A stretch of 64,000 nucleotides of DNA from Psychromonas marina (GCF_030161115.1 NZ_BSPQ01000002.1:156318-220317); one strand, 5' to 3'. Counted from the first letter of the stretch, positions 7,992-16,924 are shown. Made by a program: numbers and translations. The notes: generated by a model from the sequence alone, not told the origin.

Positions 7992-8921
7992 TTAAGAAGA
8001 GTGGTTGAGGTAAGCTATCAATTGGCTTTTTAAAGGCAGCGCTGTCATCGCGCCTTTTTGAGTCGTCGCGAGTGCCCCACAACCATTTGCCCATTTTACA
8101 GCCTGCTTGATATGTTCAATATCACTCCAGTTATCATAGCTTGCAAGACAAGCAAGTAAACCACCAACAAAAGCATCTCCTGCCCCCGTTGTGTCAACTG
8201 GTTTAATCGCTTTTCCTGCGATCAATTGCTGCGTGTCTTGGGTAATTATTAATGCTCCTTTTGCACCTTGGGTGATCAGCTGTAACGTATTATTATAATT
8301 TGATATTGCTGTTAGACCTGCTTCTAACGTCTCCGTATCGGTTAAAAACAGAAGCTCATCATCGGAAAACTTAACCACGTCTGCCATCGCCACTGCTTTT
8401 AATACCACTGATTTAATTTCAGCTGGAATAGCCCAAACTTCATCACGTAAATTTGGATCAAAACTGATAAACCCACCGCTCTCTTTTATCTGCTGCATCG
8501 CTTGAAAGGTACTGCTACGACTTGGTTCATTAGCCAGGGCAATAGAGCAAACATGTAACCATTGGTTTTTTTCAAAAACAGGAATATCACTGACTTGCAT
8601 AAATTGGTCTGCACTAGGTTTAACCATAAAAGTGAAGCTACGCTCACCGCAATCATCTAAATCAACAATCACGGTAGAGGTGCGTTGCGCCTTATCAAGG
8701 CACATGAAATCAGTATTTACGCCCTCATCTGTAAGTGTTTTTTTCATAAAACGGCCAAGCGGATCTTGCCCAACACGACCAAAAAAAGCCGTTTCGCTAC
8801 CTAATCGAGCAGCTGCTACCGCTACATTAGCAGGGGCACCACCGGGACATTTCAAATAACTGTTTTCGCTATTGGGAATTAAATCTACAACGGCATCGCC
8901 AGTAACCCAAATTTTATTCAT
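7992..8921 (-). CDS. scrK: fructokinase (PfkB family) of the sucrose operon
   Basis: Phosphorylates the fructose released by sucrose-6-phosphate hydrolysis, giving fructose 6-phosphate. The 309-aa PfkB fold shows the N-terminal signature with GGAPANVAVAAARLG and the C-terminal DTTGAGDAFVGG motif with the catalytic Asp and anion hole. AAGGAG lies 6 nt before the ATG. It follows the sucrose EIIBC gene on the same strand, with a 12-bp hairpin (8939-8974) in the gap, so its level may be lower than that of the transporter. An aminoimidazole riboside kinase is the nearest alternative by sequence, but the context favours fructokinase. Confidence 0.92.
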   Translation of the reverse strand: MNKIWVTGDAVVDLIPNSENSYLKCPGGAPANVAVAAARLGSETAFFGRVGQDPLGRFMKKTLTDEGVNTDFMCLDKAQRTSTVIVDLDDCGERSFTFMVKPSADQFMQVSDIPVFEKNQWLHVCSIALANEPSRSSTFQAMQQIKESGGFISFDPNLRDEVWAIPAEIKSVVLKAVAMADVVKFSDDELLFLTDTETLEAGLTAISNYNNTLQLITQGAKGALIITQDTQQLIAGKAIKPVDTTGAGDAFVGGLLACLASYDNWSDIEHIKQAVKWANGCGALATTQKGAMTALPLKSQLIAYLNHSS

Positions 8922-8938
8922 GATAACTCCTTAAACTG

Positions 8939-8974
8939 AATAAAAGTCAGTAGTGATAGCGACTGACTTTTATT
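8939..8974 (-). terminator. intercistronic hairpin between scrA and scrK
   Basis: Perfect 12-bp inverted repeat AATAAAAGTCAG / CTGACTTTTATT with a 12-nt loop. On the minus strand the 3' arm ends in TTTTATT. It may be a partial terminator or an mRNA 3'-end protector that sets different levels for transporter and kinase. Confidence 0.55.
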
Positions 8975-8992
8975 GATGATTAATAATCTAGT

Positions 8993-10450
8993 TTATGCTG
9001 TAGCTTGCGCCATCGCTTTAGTATTTTTTTGTGACTTTTTATCTGCACGTTTTGCAAGTATTAAGGTTAATACAAATGCGGTCACAAAGGAGATCAGCAT
9101 ACCAATGATGTAAGGGGTAATATCAGTATTACGAATTGAGATAATACCTGGTATACCTGCAGCCCCTAATGCGCTTGCTTTCACATTAAACAACGTGATG
9201 AAAGCACTTGATGTTGCTGCTGCAACCACCGCGGCAATAAAGGGGTAACGTAGTTTTAAGTTGACACCAAACATTGCGGGTTCAGTAATACCAAGTAATG
9301 CAGTGACACCAGATGGAACAGCAATCCCTTTCGTTTTAGTATCTTTGGTTGAGAAGCCAACGGCTAATGCTGCGCCACCTTGTGCAATATTAGACATCGC
9401 TGCTATGGGGAAAATAAACGACCCACCCGTTACTGCTATATCTGCAAGTAACTGAATTTCAATGGCGATAAAGCTGTGATGCATACCGGTGATAACAAAC
9501 GGTGCGTAGATAAAACCAAATAGTGCGCCACCGATGAATCCAGCAGAATCGTATAACCAGTTCAGAGCATCACCAAGAAGAAAGCCAATATCACGCGTAA
9601 AAGGGCCTACAATCGTAAAAGTAATGACGCCGGTAATAAAGATAGCAAGCAGTGGTGTAAGTAGATTATCTAATATTGACGGGATAAATTTACGTAATCC
9701 ATTTTCCACTTTTGCGAGGATAAAGGTAGCCACTAGCACGGGCAGGACAGATCCCTGATAACCCACTTTTTGGATCTCTATACCAAATATATTCCATACT
9801 GGAATATTGCCGGACACCGCCGCGCCACCAAATCCCCAACCATTAAGTAGATCTGGATGCACCATCAACATACCCAATGCTGCCCCTAAGAATGGGTTAC
9901 CACCGAATTTTTTACTTGCTGAAAAGGCTAAAAGAATAGGCAGGAAAACAAAGGGGGCATTTGCAAAGGTATTAATCATGCTTGCTAAATCAGCCAGCCC
10001 AGGATTAGCATCAACCAATGACTGCCCATCGATAAATAACCCCGGTGCCACTAATACGTTGAAGATACCCATTAATAAGCCGCCAGCAACAATCGCAGGG
10101 ATAATCGGTACAAATATGTCAGATAAATCTTTTACCGCTTTTTGAATAATATTCTGTTTTTCAGCACCGGCAGAAGCGACATCTTTGGTACTCATCTCTT
10201 CTATGCCTGTCAGTTTTGCCATCTCTGCATAAACTTGATTGACGATGCCCGAACCAAAAATAATTTGGTATTGACCTGCTATTTTAAATTGGCCTTTTAC
10301 GCCATCGATATTTTCAATCGCTTTTTCATCAATCAGTGAATCATCTGCCACTGCTAGGCGTAAACGGGTAGCACAATGTGCGAGTGCAGAAATATTGCTT
10401 TTACCACCTAGCTTTTCTAAAAGCTGGTTGGCGAGTTTGGGATAATTCAT
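8993..10450 (-). CDS. scrA: PTS sucrose-specific EIIBC component
   Basis: Imports and phosphorylates sucrose to sucrose 6-phosphate at the inner membrane, taking phosphate from an EIIA elsewhere in the genome. The N-terminal EIIB domain (about residues 1-85) has the phosphorylated cysteine in ISALAHCATRLRL (C26). The EIIC domain (about 105-460) is a glucose/sucrose-family membrane unit with the sequence ITGMHHSF and GITEPAMFGVNL near the substrate site. I chose ATG 10450 because GGAGGAA precedes it by 5 nt; an upstream TTG at 10462 would overlap that ribosome site. No fused EIIA domain is present, as is usual for ScrA. A LacI-type operator lies at 10493-10505. Confidence 0.93.
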   Translation of the reverse strand: MNYPKLANQLLEKLGGKSNISALAHCATRLRLAVADDSLIDEKAIENIDGVKGQFKIAGQYQIIFGSGIVNQVYAEMAKLTGIEEMSTKDVASAGAEKQNIIQKAVKDLSDIFVPIIPAIVAGGLLMGIFNVLVAPGLFIDGQSLVDANPGLADLASMINTFANAPFVFLPILLAFSASKKFGGNPFLGAALGMLMVHPDLLNGWGFGGAAVSGNIPVWNIFGIEIQKVGYQGSVLPVLVATFILAKVENGLRKFIPSILDNLLTPLLAIFITGVITFTIVGPFTRDIGFLLGDALNWLYDSAGFIGGALFGFIYAPFVITGMHHSFIAIEIQLLADIAVTGGSFIFPIAAMSNIAQGGAALAVGFSTKDTKTKGIAVPSGVTALLGITEPAMFGVNLKLRYPFIAAVVAAATSSAFITLFNVKASALGAAGIPGIISIRNTDITPYIIGMLISFVTAFVLTLILAKRADKKSQKNTKAMAQATA

Positions 10451-10492
10451 AACTTCCTCCAATTGAAGATTTGGTTGTTTCTGTTAGTTTAT

Positions 10493-10505
10493 GGGAACGT
10501 TTGCA
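10493..10505. promoter_or_regulatory. LacI-family operator 1 (in front of scrA)
   Basis: GGGAACGTTTGCA, the exact inverse complement of the site at 11769-11781. It lies 43 nt upstream of the scrA ATG, where it would block the scrA-scrK promoter. The central AACGTT-like core is standard for LacI-family repressors. Confidence 0.82.
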
Positions 10506-10554
10506 GAAATGAGTTTTTATCACTTTAGTCACATAAGCAAGTTGCAGGTGGGTT

Positions 10555-10576
10555 AAACGTGATTAAGATCTCGTTT
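10555..10576. promoter_or_regulatory. CRP-cAMP binding site candidate
   Basis: A 22-bp palindrome-like site with half-sites AAACGTGAT and ATCTCGTTT. It agrees with the E. coli CRP consensus at 17 of 22 positions by eye. Lying between the divergent scrA and scrR genes, it would give catabolite control of sucrose uptake. Confidence 0.6.
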
Positions 10577-10643
10577 GTTGTTCATAAAATGTACTGGCAA
10601 GTGATCTTTCTACTTTAAAAGTGCCGCTATTTGTTATGATGAT

Positions 10644-10656
10644 TGCAAACATTCCC
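10644..10656. promoter_or_regulatory. LacI-family operator 2 (in front of scrR)
   Basis: TGCAAACATTCCC, one base different from the 11769-11781 site. It lies 20 nt upstream of the regulator ATG and just after a possible -10 (TATGAT), which suggests autorepression. Confidence 0.78.
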
Positions 10657-10676
10657 AAAATATAGGACGTAATTTT

Positions 10677-11666
10677 ATGGTCGGGTTGCACGATGTGGCA
10701 AAATTAGCAGGCGTCTCTAAGTCGACGGTTTCTCGCGTAATGAATAATGAATACGGCGTTAAAAAAAGCACGAAAGAGAAAGTACAGAAAGCGATTGAAC
10801 AGTGTGGTTATGTCGCGAATCAAGTCGCAAGGGATCTTAAATCAAATAAGACCCACCTCATTGGTGTGATCGTACCTCGTATCGCTTCAAATGCCACAGC
10901 AGGAGGCTTGGATGGTTTAAGCCCTGTTATTGAACTGGCTGATAAACATGTTTTATTAGCCAATAGTGATCAGGATAATATTAAAGAGATAGAATATATC
11001 AAGCGCTTCAATCAGAAGCGGGTAGAGGGGATTCTCCTCTATGCAACGCATTTAGATAGCGCGTTAGTTGATGCGATTAAACAATCTGATGCACCTGTTG
11101 TGTTAGTAGGGCAGGATGGATCACTGTTTAATATTCCAAGCCTTATATATGATGATATCAGCGTTGGTTTTACCGCAGGTAAACGACTTATTGACGCAGG
11201 GGCAACTAACATCGGTTTTATCGGTGTTAACAGTCAAGATATTGCCGTTGATCAGTGTCGCTATCAGGGGTTAACTCAATATTTACAGCATGCAAAACAA
11301 ACATCGCCACTGTTTCATAGTCGTGGCGAGTTTTCAATTGAATCAGGTTTTCAACAAACCAAACAACTATTAATTGACTGGCCAAAATTGGATGGACTAT
11401 TTTGCGCCACCGACAGAATTGCGATTGGTGCGTTGAAAGCGATTGCTGAATCGAAAAAAATAGCGGGTAAAGATATAAAAGTATTAGGCGTTGGCAATGA
11501 TGAACTCTCTCAAGTGTGTTCTCCAAGCCTCTCGACGTTCAATTATGCATTTGATTTAACAGGTAAAAAAGCAGCACAAATGTTATTGGAGTTGATCCAT
11601 AATAAACAGTCAGAAGTTAGTAAAATGGTAATGGGCTTTGAGAGTATTGAGCGTGAAAGCTGCTAA
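10677..11666 (+). CDS. scrR: LacI-family repressor of the sucrose genes
   Basis: Typical LacI repressor of 329 aa: an N-terminal helix-turn-helix (LHDVAKLAGVSKSTVSRVMN, residues 4-23), a hinge helix ending in VARDLKSN, and a periplasmic-binding-protein-like core that probably binds fructose or a fructose phosphate. The start is supported by AGGACG 9 nt upstream. It is divergent from scrA-scrK and followed by scrB. Three near-identical operators (10493, 10644, 11769) lie in front of the three transcription units, which makes its role as local sucrose repressor very likely. Confidence 0.9.
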   Translation: MVGLHDVAKLAGVSKSTVSRVMNNEYGVKKSTKEKVQKAIEQCGYVANQVARDLKSNKTHLIGVIVPRIASNATAGGLDGLSPVIELADKHVLLANSDQDNIKEIEYIKRFNQKRVEGILLYATHLDSALVDAIKQSDAPVVLVGQDGSLFNIPSLIYDDISVGFTAGKRLIDAGATNIGFIGVNSQDIAVDQCRYQGLTQYLQHAKQTSPLFHSRGEFSIESGFQQTKQLLIDWPKLDGLFCATDRIAIGALKAIAESKKIAGKDIKVLGVGNDELSQVCSPSLSTFNYAFDLTGKKAAQMLLELIHNKQSEVSKMVMGFESIERESC

Positions 11667-11768
11667 ATAGACGCTAGTAGTTAGTTAATGAAAATGAGAT
11701 CAAAGCAACTATTTAACCGATAAATATGGGGGTGCTATTGCAAATTCCCATTTTTAACGATACTTTAT

Positions 11769-11781
11769 TGCAAACGTTCCC
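11769..11781. promoter_or_regulatory. LacI-family operator 3 (in front of scrB)
   Basis: TGCAAACGTTCCC, 19 nt upstream of the scrB ATG. A shortened look-alike, TGCAAATTCCC (11740-11750, two bases missing in the centre), lies just upstream and could be a weak second contact. Confidence 0.82.
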
Positions 11782-11800
11782 AGTTAAATGGTAGGTATCT

Positions 11801-13411
11801 ATGTCGTTATTATCAATTATTAAAGAGTGTGGTGGTATCCACAATGTGGCTCGTGTTCTGAGCCCTGATGTTCGTCTTATTATTGAGGTAATCGATGTTG
11901 CTTTACTTTCTAAACAGGCAAAAGTTCAGGGTTTCAATGACTTGTTAAGGCAGGTGACTTACCTTAAAAGTAGCATTGAAAATCGAACTCAACTTGAGTT
12001 AGATTTGCTTGCTGTTGGACAGTTAATCTCAGAACAACAGCGTGATGCATTTTCCCCTTGTAGTGAAATCGTTGCATGTGAACATCGCCCAAGTTGGCAT
12101 CTCTCTCCACCACAAGGTTTATTAAATGATCCCAATGGTTTTATCTATCATCAAGGGCAATATCACCTGTTCTACCAGTGGTACCCTTTTTCTTGTGAGC
12201 ATAAAGATAAGCATTGGGCGCATTTAACCAGTAAAGATTTAGTCGATTGGCAATGGAAACCCGTTGCATTAACGCCTTCAGATTGGTTTGATAGTCATGG
12301 TGTTTTTTCAGGTCATGCGCTTTCTCAGGGTGATGAGTTGATGTTGTTCTACACTGGTAATGTTCGCATTGGAGAGAGTAGGGAACGTCACACTACACAA
12401 TGTTTAGCGACCTCTCGCGATGGAATAAACTTTACTAAACATGGCCCTGTTGTACCTGATTTACCACCTGCAGTGACACCACATTGTCGTGATCCTAAGA
12501 TAATTCGTCATCATGACCACTGGTTGATGTTACTTGGTGCACAACGTGATGATGAGATAGGGCGCTTAGCGATTTATAAGTCTGATGATCTTAAAACGTG
12601 GACCTTTCTTGCCCTATCTGGTGATGAACTGGGTGAGTTTGGTTACATGTGGGAATGCCCCGACTTTTTTACCTTAGATAAGCAGGACTTTATTGTCATT
12701 GGTCCACAGGGGATCGATTCACCGAGTGAGCACCATACTGTCCCGCATCATAATGGGATTGTTAAAGCGACATTGGATGAAAGTGGTAAAGCGACACTGT
12801 CTGATTTTCAACATTTAGATCATGGCTTTGACTTTTATGCCCCACAATCCTTACAAACAGCAGATGGTCGTCGGGTGATGAATGCTTGGATGGGATTACC
12901 CGATGAAGTGAATCACCCGAGTGCTGATAATGGTTGGGTACATCAACTAACCACGTTTAGAGAGTTATCCTATGTTGGTGGAAAGCTAATACAAACGCCG
13001 ATTAAAGAGCTGCAAACATTGCGTAAACAGTCGGTTGTCCTTCCTGAAGATCAATCTAGTTATAACCTTGCTAGTAAAGCCTTTGAGTTAAACCTTGAGA
13101 TGCAGTGGGGCAGTTCATTGCGTCTGCATCAATCTAATAGTGGCTACTGTGAAATTCGTTTAGATAAAAAAACCAAGACACTGTTTTTAGATAGAACCAA
13201 TACCTTAATCCGTGAGGGAGATTGCATACGTGAATTAGCACTTGTTGATTTGAAGTCGGTACAGTTACAGATATTATCCGATAACTCCTCTATTGAACTG
13301 TTTATCAATGGTGGTCAAGCAGTGATGTCCGCGCGTATTTTTACACCTAAAGATGCGACTAACCTTAGTTACCAGGGAGAGATGAAGATTATTGATTGCT
13401 GGTTATATTAA
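11801..13411 (+). CDS. scrB: sucrose-6-phosphate hydrolase (GH32)
   Basis: Cleaves sucrose 6-phosphate to glucose 6-phosphate and fructose in the cytoplasm. The GH32 catalytic triad is visible: LLNDPNG with the nucleophile D110, CRDPK with D231, and MWECPDF with the acid/base E285. A C-terminal beta-sandwich (about 415-536) is present. At 536 aa it is longer than usual ScrB (about 470) because of a predicted helical N-terminal extension of about 95 residues before the GH32 domain. No signal peptide is seen, consistent with a cytoplasmic enzyme. It has its own operator (11769-11781) and ribosome site GGTAGG. Confidence 0.94.
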   Translation: MSLLSIIKECGGIHNVARVLSPDVRLIIEVIDVALLSKQAKVQGFNDLLRQVTYLKSSIENRTQLELDLLAVGQLISEQQRDAFSPCSEIVACEHRPSWHLSPPQGLLNDPNGFIYHQGQYHLFYQWYPFSCEHKDKHWAHLTSKDLVDWQWKPVALTPSDWFDSHGVFSGHALSQGDELMLFYTGNVRIGESRERHTTQCLATSRDGINFTKHGPVVPDLPPAVTPHCRDPKIIRHHDHWLMLLGAQRDDEIGRLAIYKSDDLKTWTFLALSGDELGEFGYMWECPDFFTLDKQDFIVIGPQGIDSPSEHHTVPHHNGIVKATLDESGKATLSDFQHLDHGFDFYAPQSLQTADGRRVMNAWMGLPDEVNHPSADNGWVHQLTTFRELSYVGGKLIQTPIKELQTLRKQSVVLPEDQSSYNLASKAFELNLEMQWGSSLRLHQSNSGYCEIRLDKKTKTLFLDRTNTLIREGDCIRELALVDLKSVQLQILSDNSSIELFINGGQAVMSARIFTPKDATNLSYQGEMKIIDCWLY

Positions 13412-13614
13412 ATAGTTATTTTGTGCCAGATAAAGTGCTTATTTTACTAAAGATCAATACCGGTCCACTAATGTAAACGGGTAAAGTATAGAGGTAGATA
13501 ACAAAATGTTATCATAATAATCATAACTGATAATTTCATTCATCTATGAAAGCGGCGTATAGTCTCCTCATCGAAATAAAAGCCTCAACAGTAGCGGGCT
13601 TAACTGGAGTTATT

Positions 13615-13995
13615 ATGAAATTTTTACACACTATGGTTCGCGTGGCTGACCTTGAAAAATCAATTGAATTTTATACCAACGTATTAGGTATGTCGGTTTT
13701 AGACAGATCTGAAAACAGTGAGTACCGCTACACGTTAGTATTTGTTGGCTATAAAGACCAACCAGGTGGTACAACGATTGAGTTAACCTATAACTGGGAT
13801 ACTAATAGCTACGAACATGGCAATGCATTTGGCCATTTAGCATTAGGTGTATCAGATATCTACGCAACTTGTGACAACATCAAAGCACTAGGTGGCAACG
13901 TGACACGTGAAGCAGGTCCTGTTAAAGGTGGAACAACGCATATCGCTTTCATCACAGACCCGGATGGGTATCAAATTGAACTAATCCAACTCTAA
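13615..13995 (+). CDS. gloA: lactoylglutathione lyase (glyoxalase I)
   Basis: Isomerises the hemithioacetal of methylglyoxal and glutathione to S-lactoylglutathione. With ATG 13615 the protein is 126 aa and the four metal ligands fall at the expected positions H5, E56, H74 and E122, as in the Ni-dependent E. coli type. GGAG precedes this ATG by 6 nt. An upstream in-frame start at 13546 would add 23 residues and shift the ligands away from the family positions. It lies next to nemA, a pairing also known from E. coli (nemRA-gloA), so the pair likely serves reactive electrophile defence. No nemR is seen here. Confidence 0.95.
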   Translation: MKFLHTMVRVADLEKSIEFYTNVLGMSVLDRSENSEYRYTLVFVGYKDQPGGTTIELTYNWDTNSYEHGNAFGHLALGVSDIYATCDNIKALGGNVTREAGPVKGGTTHIAFITDPDGYQIELIQL

Positions 13996-14195
13996 CTACT
14001 CAGGCCGTCGCCATTAAAGCCTACTTCTGTGTTGTGAAATGCTCATTTAAACCACTAAACTGCGCTTTCCCGCCTTGAATTAGACATTAATGGCTTAGCC
14101 CTGAGCAGTTAGTAAACTACTCAGGCAGCTGTTATTGATGCCTACTTCTGCGTTGGGAAATTATTTTTTAAACGACTACCTGTCTTCTCCCAAGC
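13994..14195. repeat. intergenic repeat: two ~80-bp direct copies, one arm inverted
   Basis: The segment from 13994 (AACTACTCAGGC...CTACTTCTGTGTTG) recurs at 14115 (AACTACTCAGGC...CTACTTCTGCGTTG), and the similarity continues for about 80 bp. In addition 14088-14110 (TTAATGGC...CCTGAGCAGTT) is an imperfect inverted copy of the first 24 bp, so 13994-14110 can fold as a long hairpin. It fills the gap between gloA and nemA. It resembles small non-coding palindromic repeats dispersed in marine gammaproteobacteria. No ORF is present. Confidence 0.6.
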
Positions 14196-14278
14196 AGTTG
14201 CATCTATTATTTGTTAAAGCTTTATTTAATAGAGTTTTAACCGTTACATATAAAAATTATTTTTGAAGGAAACCGATT

Positions 14279-15376
14279 ATGACTGACTCACTATTTCAAC
14301 CATTACAACTTGGTAAATTAACGCTTAAAAATCGTATTGTTATGCCACCAATGACACGCTCACGTGCAACTCAACCGGGTAATGAAGCGAATGAGATGAT
14401 GGCTGAATATTATGCACAACGTGCTTCTGCTGGTCTTATTGTTGGTGAAGGTACACAAATATCTGCAATGGGTCAGGGTTATGCTTGGACACCAGGTATC
14501 TACTCGCCTTCACAAATCGCGGGTTGGAAAAAAGTAACTGACGCAGTACATGCACAAGGCGGCGCTATCTTTGCTCAACTTTGGCATGTTGGTCGTGTGA
14601 CGCATCCAGATAATATTGGTGGCGAACAACCTATCTCTTCATCAGCAATTAAAGCTGAAAATGTAAAAGTATTTATCGACAATGGTAATCAAGAACCTGG
14701 TTTTGTTGATGTAGTAATGCCACGTGAAATGACTAAAGAAGATATTAACAATGTCGTTGAAGAGTATCGCCAAGCGGCATTGAATGCACTTGAAGCTGGC
14801 TTTGATGGTATTGAGTTACACGGTGCAAATGGTTACTTAATTAACCAATTTATTGATTCAGAAGCAAACGATCGCACCGATGAATACGGTGGCAGTATCG
14901 AAAACCGTTTACGTTTCTTAGACGAAGTGGTTGCGGCAATGGTTGAAGCGATCGGCGCTGATCGTGTTGGTGTGCGCCTTGCACCTTTTACCTCATTAAA
15001 TGGTACGGTTGATGCTACACCTGTTGAAACTTATACTGCAGCAGCAGCATTACTCAATAAACACAATATTGTTTATCTTCATATTGCTGAAGTAGATTGG
15101 GATGATGCACCAGAAACACCACTTGTATTCCGCCAAGCGGTACGTGAAGCATTTAAAGGCGTGTTGATCTATGCTGGTCGTTACGACGCACAGAAAGGTG
15201 AACAGGCACTTAACGAAGGTCTTGCTGATCTGATCGGTTTTGGTCGTCCATTTGTGTCTAACCCAGATCTACCTAATCGTATCCAGCAAGGGTACCCATT
15301 AGCGGCACATGATCCAGAAACACTGTTTGGTGGTGCTGAGAAAGGGCTAACAGATTACCCGGTTTACACTAAATAA
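14279..15376 (+). CDS. nemA: N-ethylmaleimide reductase, Old Yellow Enzyme family
   Basis: FMN-dependent NADPH reductase for electrophilic alkenes, quinones and nitro compounds. The protein is 365 aa, the same length as E. coli NemA. Visible are LTLKNRIVMPPMTRSRA at the N-terminus, the QLWHVGRV and ELHGANGYLINQF motifs, the DEYGGSIENR loop and the C-terminal FMN phosphate-binding IGFGRPFV. AAGGAAACC precedes the ATG. It lies downstream of gloA across a repeat-bearing gap and ends at a clear terminator. Confidence 0.94.
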   Translation: MTDSLFQPLQLGKLTLKNRIVMPPMTRSRATQPGNEANEMMAEYYAQRASAGLIVGEGTQISAMGQGYAWTPGIYSPSQIAGWKKVTDAVHAQGGAIFAQLWHVGRVTHPDNIGGEQPISSSAIKAENVKVFIDNGNQEPGFVDVVMPREMTKEDINNVVEEYRQAALNALEAGFDGIELHGANGYLINQFIDSEANDRTDEYGGSIENRLRFLDEVVAAMVEAIGADRVGVRLAPFTSLNGTVDATPVETYTAAAALLNKHNIVYLHIAEVDWDDAPETPLVFRQAVREAFKGVLIYAGRYDAQKGEQALNEGLADLIGFGRPFVSNPDLPNRIQQGYPLAAHDPETLFGGAEKGLTDYPVYTK

Positions 15377-15410
15377 GGTGTAAAGCGCGTTAAGCAAAGT
15401 GATTAAAAAA

Positions 15411-15442
15411 GCGATCTTACAACCCTGTAAGGTCGCTTTTTT
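15411..15442 (+). terminator. intrinsic terminator of nemA
   Basis: Stem GCGATCTTACA / TGTAAGGTCGC (11 bp with one G-U pair, loop ACCC) followed by six T residues. Confidence 0.9.
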
Positions 15443-15687
15443 GGTTATGAAGGTTACTGTTTTAGGCTTTCATTCATTAACTCCCTATCCCATTTATATA
15501 TTTTGGCGCTACTTTTTGGTGCATTTCATGTTCTGATATAGTGCGAAATTCTATAATATTGTCCCTTATGTTTTCTAAGTCTTTGTTATTGTTGATTTAT
15601 ATAATTTGGCACTGTTGTTGCAAACATTAAATTATTCGTATGAGAGGTATTGCAGTAATTCACTGCCAATATCTACAATTTGGTAAT

Positions 15688-15806
15688 AGACATCTAGGGT
15701 TCCGGCTATTCGTAGTGACTGGACCGAGAGTTGTCGACCTTTTCTAAGGTTACACGGAGGGATAAAAGCCCGGGAGAAGACTGCAGCAATGTCTCTCATG
15801 CTTTTT
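15688..15806 (+). promoter_or_regulatory. guanidine-I (ykkC) riboswitch
   Basis: The conserved aptamer blocks are all present in order: CTAGGGTTCCG (15694), GGACCGAGAG (15721) and ACACGGAGGGATAAAAGCC followed by CGGGAGA (about 15752-15777). This is the ykkC class I consensus, which binds guanidinium. After the aptamer GAGA-A-GAC / GTC-TCTC (15774-15797) can fold ahead of TTTTT (15802-15806), and AGACAT (15688-15693) could instead pair with ATGTCT (15789-15794). That would be compatible with ligand-dependent antitermination, though the 4-nt gap before the T-run makes the platform uncertain. It precedes an ABC importer and a guanidine-degrading operon. Confidence 0.93.
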
Positions 15807-15835
15807 AAAATGTAACCAAGGATAAGGATAAATAT

Positions 15836-16924
15836 ATGAAATTTACTAAACGCCTACGCAACTCTGTTACTAAAATGCTTACAGTTACTACCCTCTGTAG
15901 TGCCGTACTTCTTGCTCCCTCTACAGCAACCGCTGAAACCAAATCAAAATTCCGCCTCGCTTGGACTATCTATGTTGGTTGGATGCCTTGGGACTATGGC
16001 GATGCTTCTGGCATTGTTAAAAAATGGGCCGATAAATACGATATCGATATCGAAATTGTTCAAGTTAATGATTATGTTGAATCGATCAACCAATACACTG
16101 CCGGTGGCTTTGATGCAACGGTGATGACCAATATGGATGCCTTAACGATTCCTGCTGCAAGTGGTGTTGATTCAACGGCATTGATCATTGGTGACTTTTC
16201 AAATGGTAACGACGGCGTTGTACTTAAAGGTGCAAAAAAACTGGCTGATATTAAAGGTCAAAACGTTAACTTAGTTGAACTAAGTGTTTCCCACTACCTA
16301 CTTGCTCGTGCATTAGAAACGGTGTCATTAAGTGAGCGAGATGTACGTGTAGTGAATACCTCTGATGCTGATCTAGTCGCTGCTTTTACGACCGATGATG
16401 TTACCTCTGTGACGACTTGGAATCCGTTATTAAGCGAAATCACTGCAATGCCAAATACCACTAAAGTGTTTGATTCCTCGATGATCCCTGGTGAAATTAT
16501 TGACCTGTTAGTGGTTAATACAAAAACACTGGCTGATAACCCGAAACTAGGTAAAGCGTTAACTGGTGCTTGGTATGAGATCATGCAAACCATGCAGGGT
16601 AGCGATGCAGAAGCAATCAAAGCGCGCTCTATCATGGCAGAAGCGTCAGGTACTGATTTAGAGGGTTACGATGCTCAATTAGCGTCAACAAAAATGTTTT
16701 ATAGCGCCAAAGATGCGGTGGAGTTTAACAACAGTGCTGCGTTAATGAGCACCATGGGAAAAGTTGCTGAGTTTTCTTTTGAACATGGTTTGTTAGGTGA
16801 GGGGGCGGCCGATGCTAAATTTATCGGTATTGAAACACCAAGTGGTATTTATGGTGACAAAGGCAACATCAAACTGCGCTTCAATCCTGCTTACATGCAA
16901 ATGGCGATCGACGAAAAACTATAA
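15836..16924 (+). CDS. periplasmic binding protein of guanidine-linked ABC importer
   Basis: NitT/TauT-type solute-binding protein of 362 aa with an N-terminal signal peptide (basic start, hydrophobic core, AxA-type site near residue 33 before ETKSKF). The mature part starts with FRLAWTIYVGWMPWDYG, typical of this family when linked to urea carboxylase-like genes. It is the first gene after the riboswitch (AAGGATAAATAT before ATG) and is followed after 11 nt by its permease. The ligand is inferred to be guanidine from the riboswitch and downstream enzymes, not from binding residues. Confidence 0.88.
   Translation: MKFTKRLRNSVTKMLTVTTLCSAVLLAPSTATAETKSKFRLAWTIYVGWMPWDYGDASGIVKKWADKYDIDIEIVQVNDYVESINQYTAGGFDATVMTNMDALTIPAASGVDSTALIIGDFSNGNDGVVLKGAKKLADIKGQNVNLVELSVSHYLLARALETVSLSERDVRVVNTSDADLVAAFTTDDVTSVTTWNPLLSEITAMPNTTKVFDSSMIPGEIIDLLVVNTKTLADNPKLGKALTGAWYEIMQTMQGSDAEAIKARSIMAEASGTDLEGYDAQLASTKMFYSAKDAVEFNNSAALMSTMGKVAEFSFEHGLLGEGAADAKFIGIETPSGIYGDKGNIKLRFNPAYMQMAIDEKL

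Noticed and set aside
13546-13614. Extended N-terminus for gloA (23 more residues)
   Set aside because: Metal ligands fall at family positions only with the 13615 start, which also has the GGAG ribosome site.
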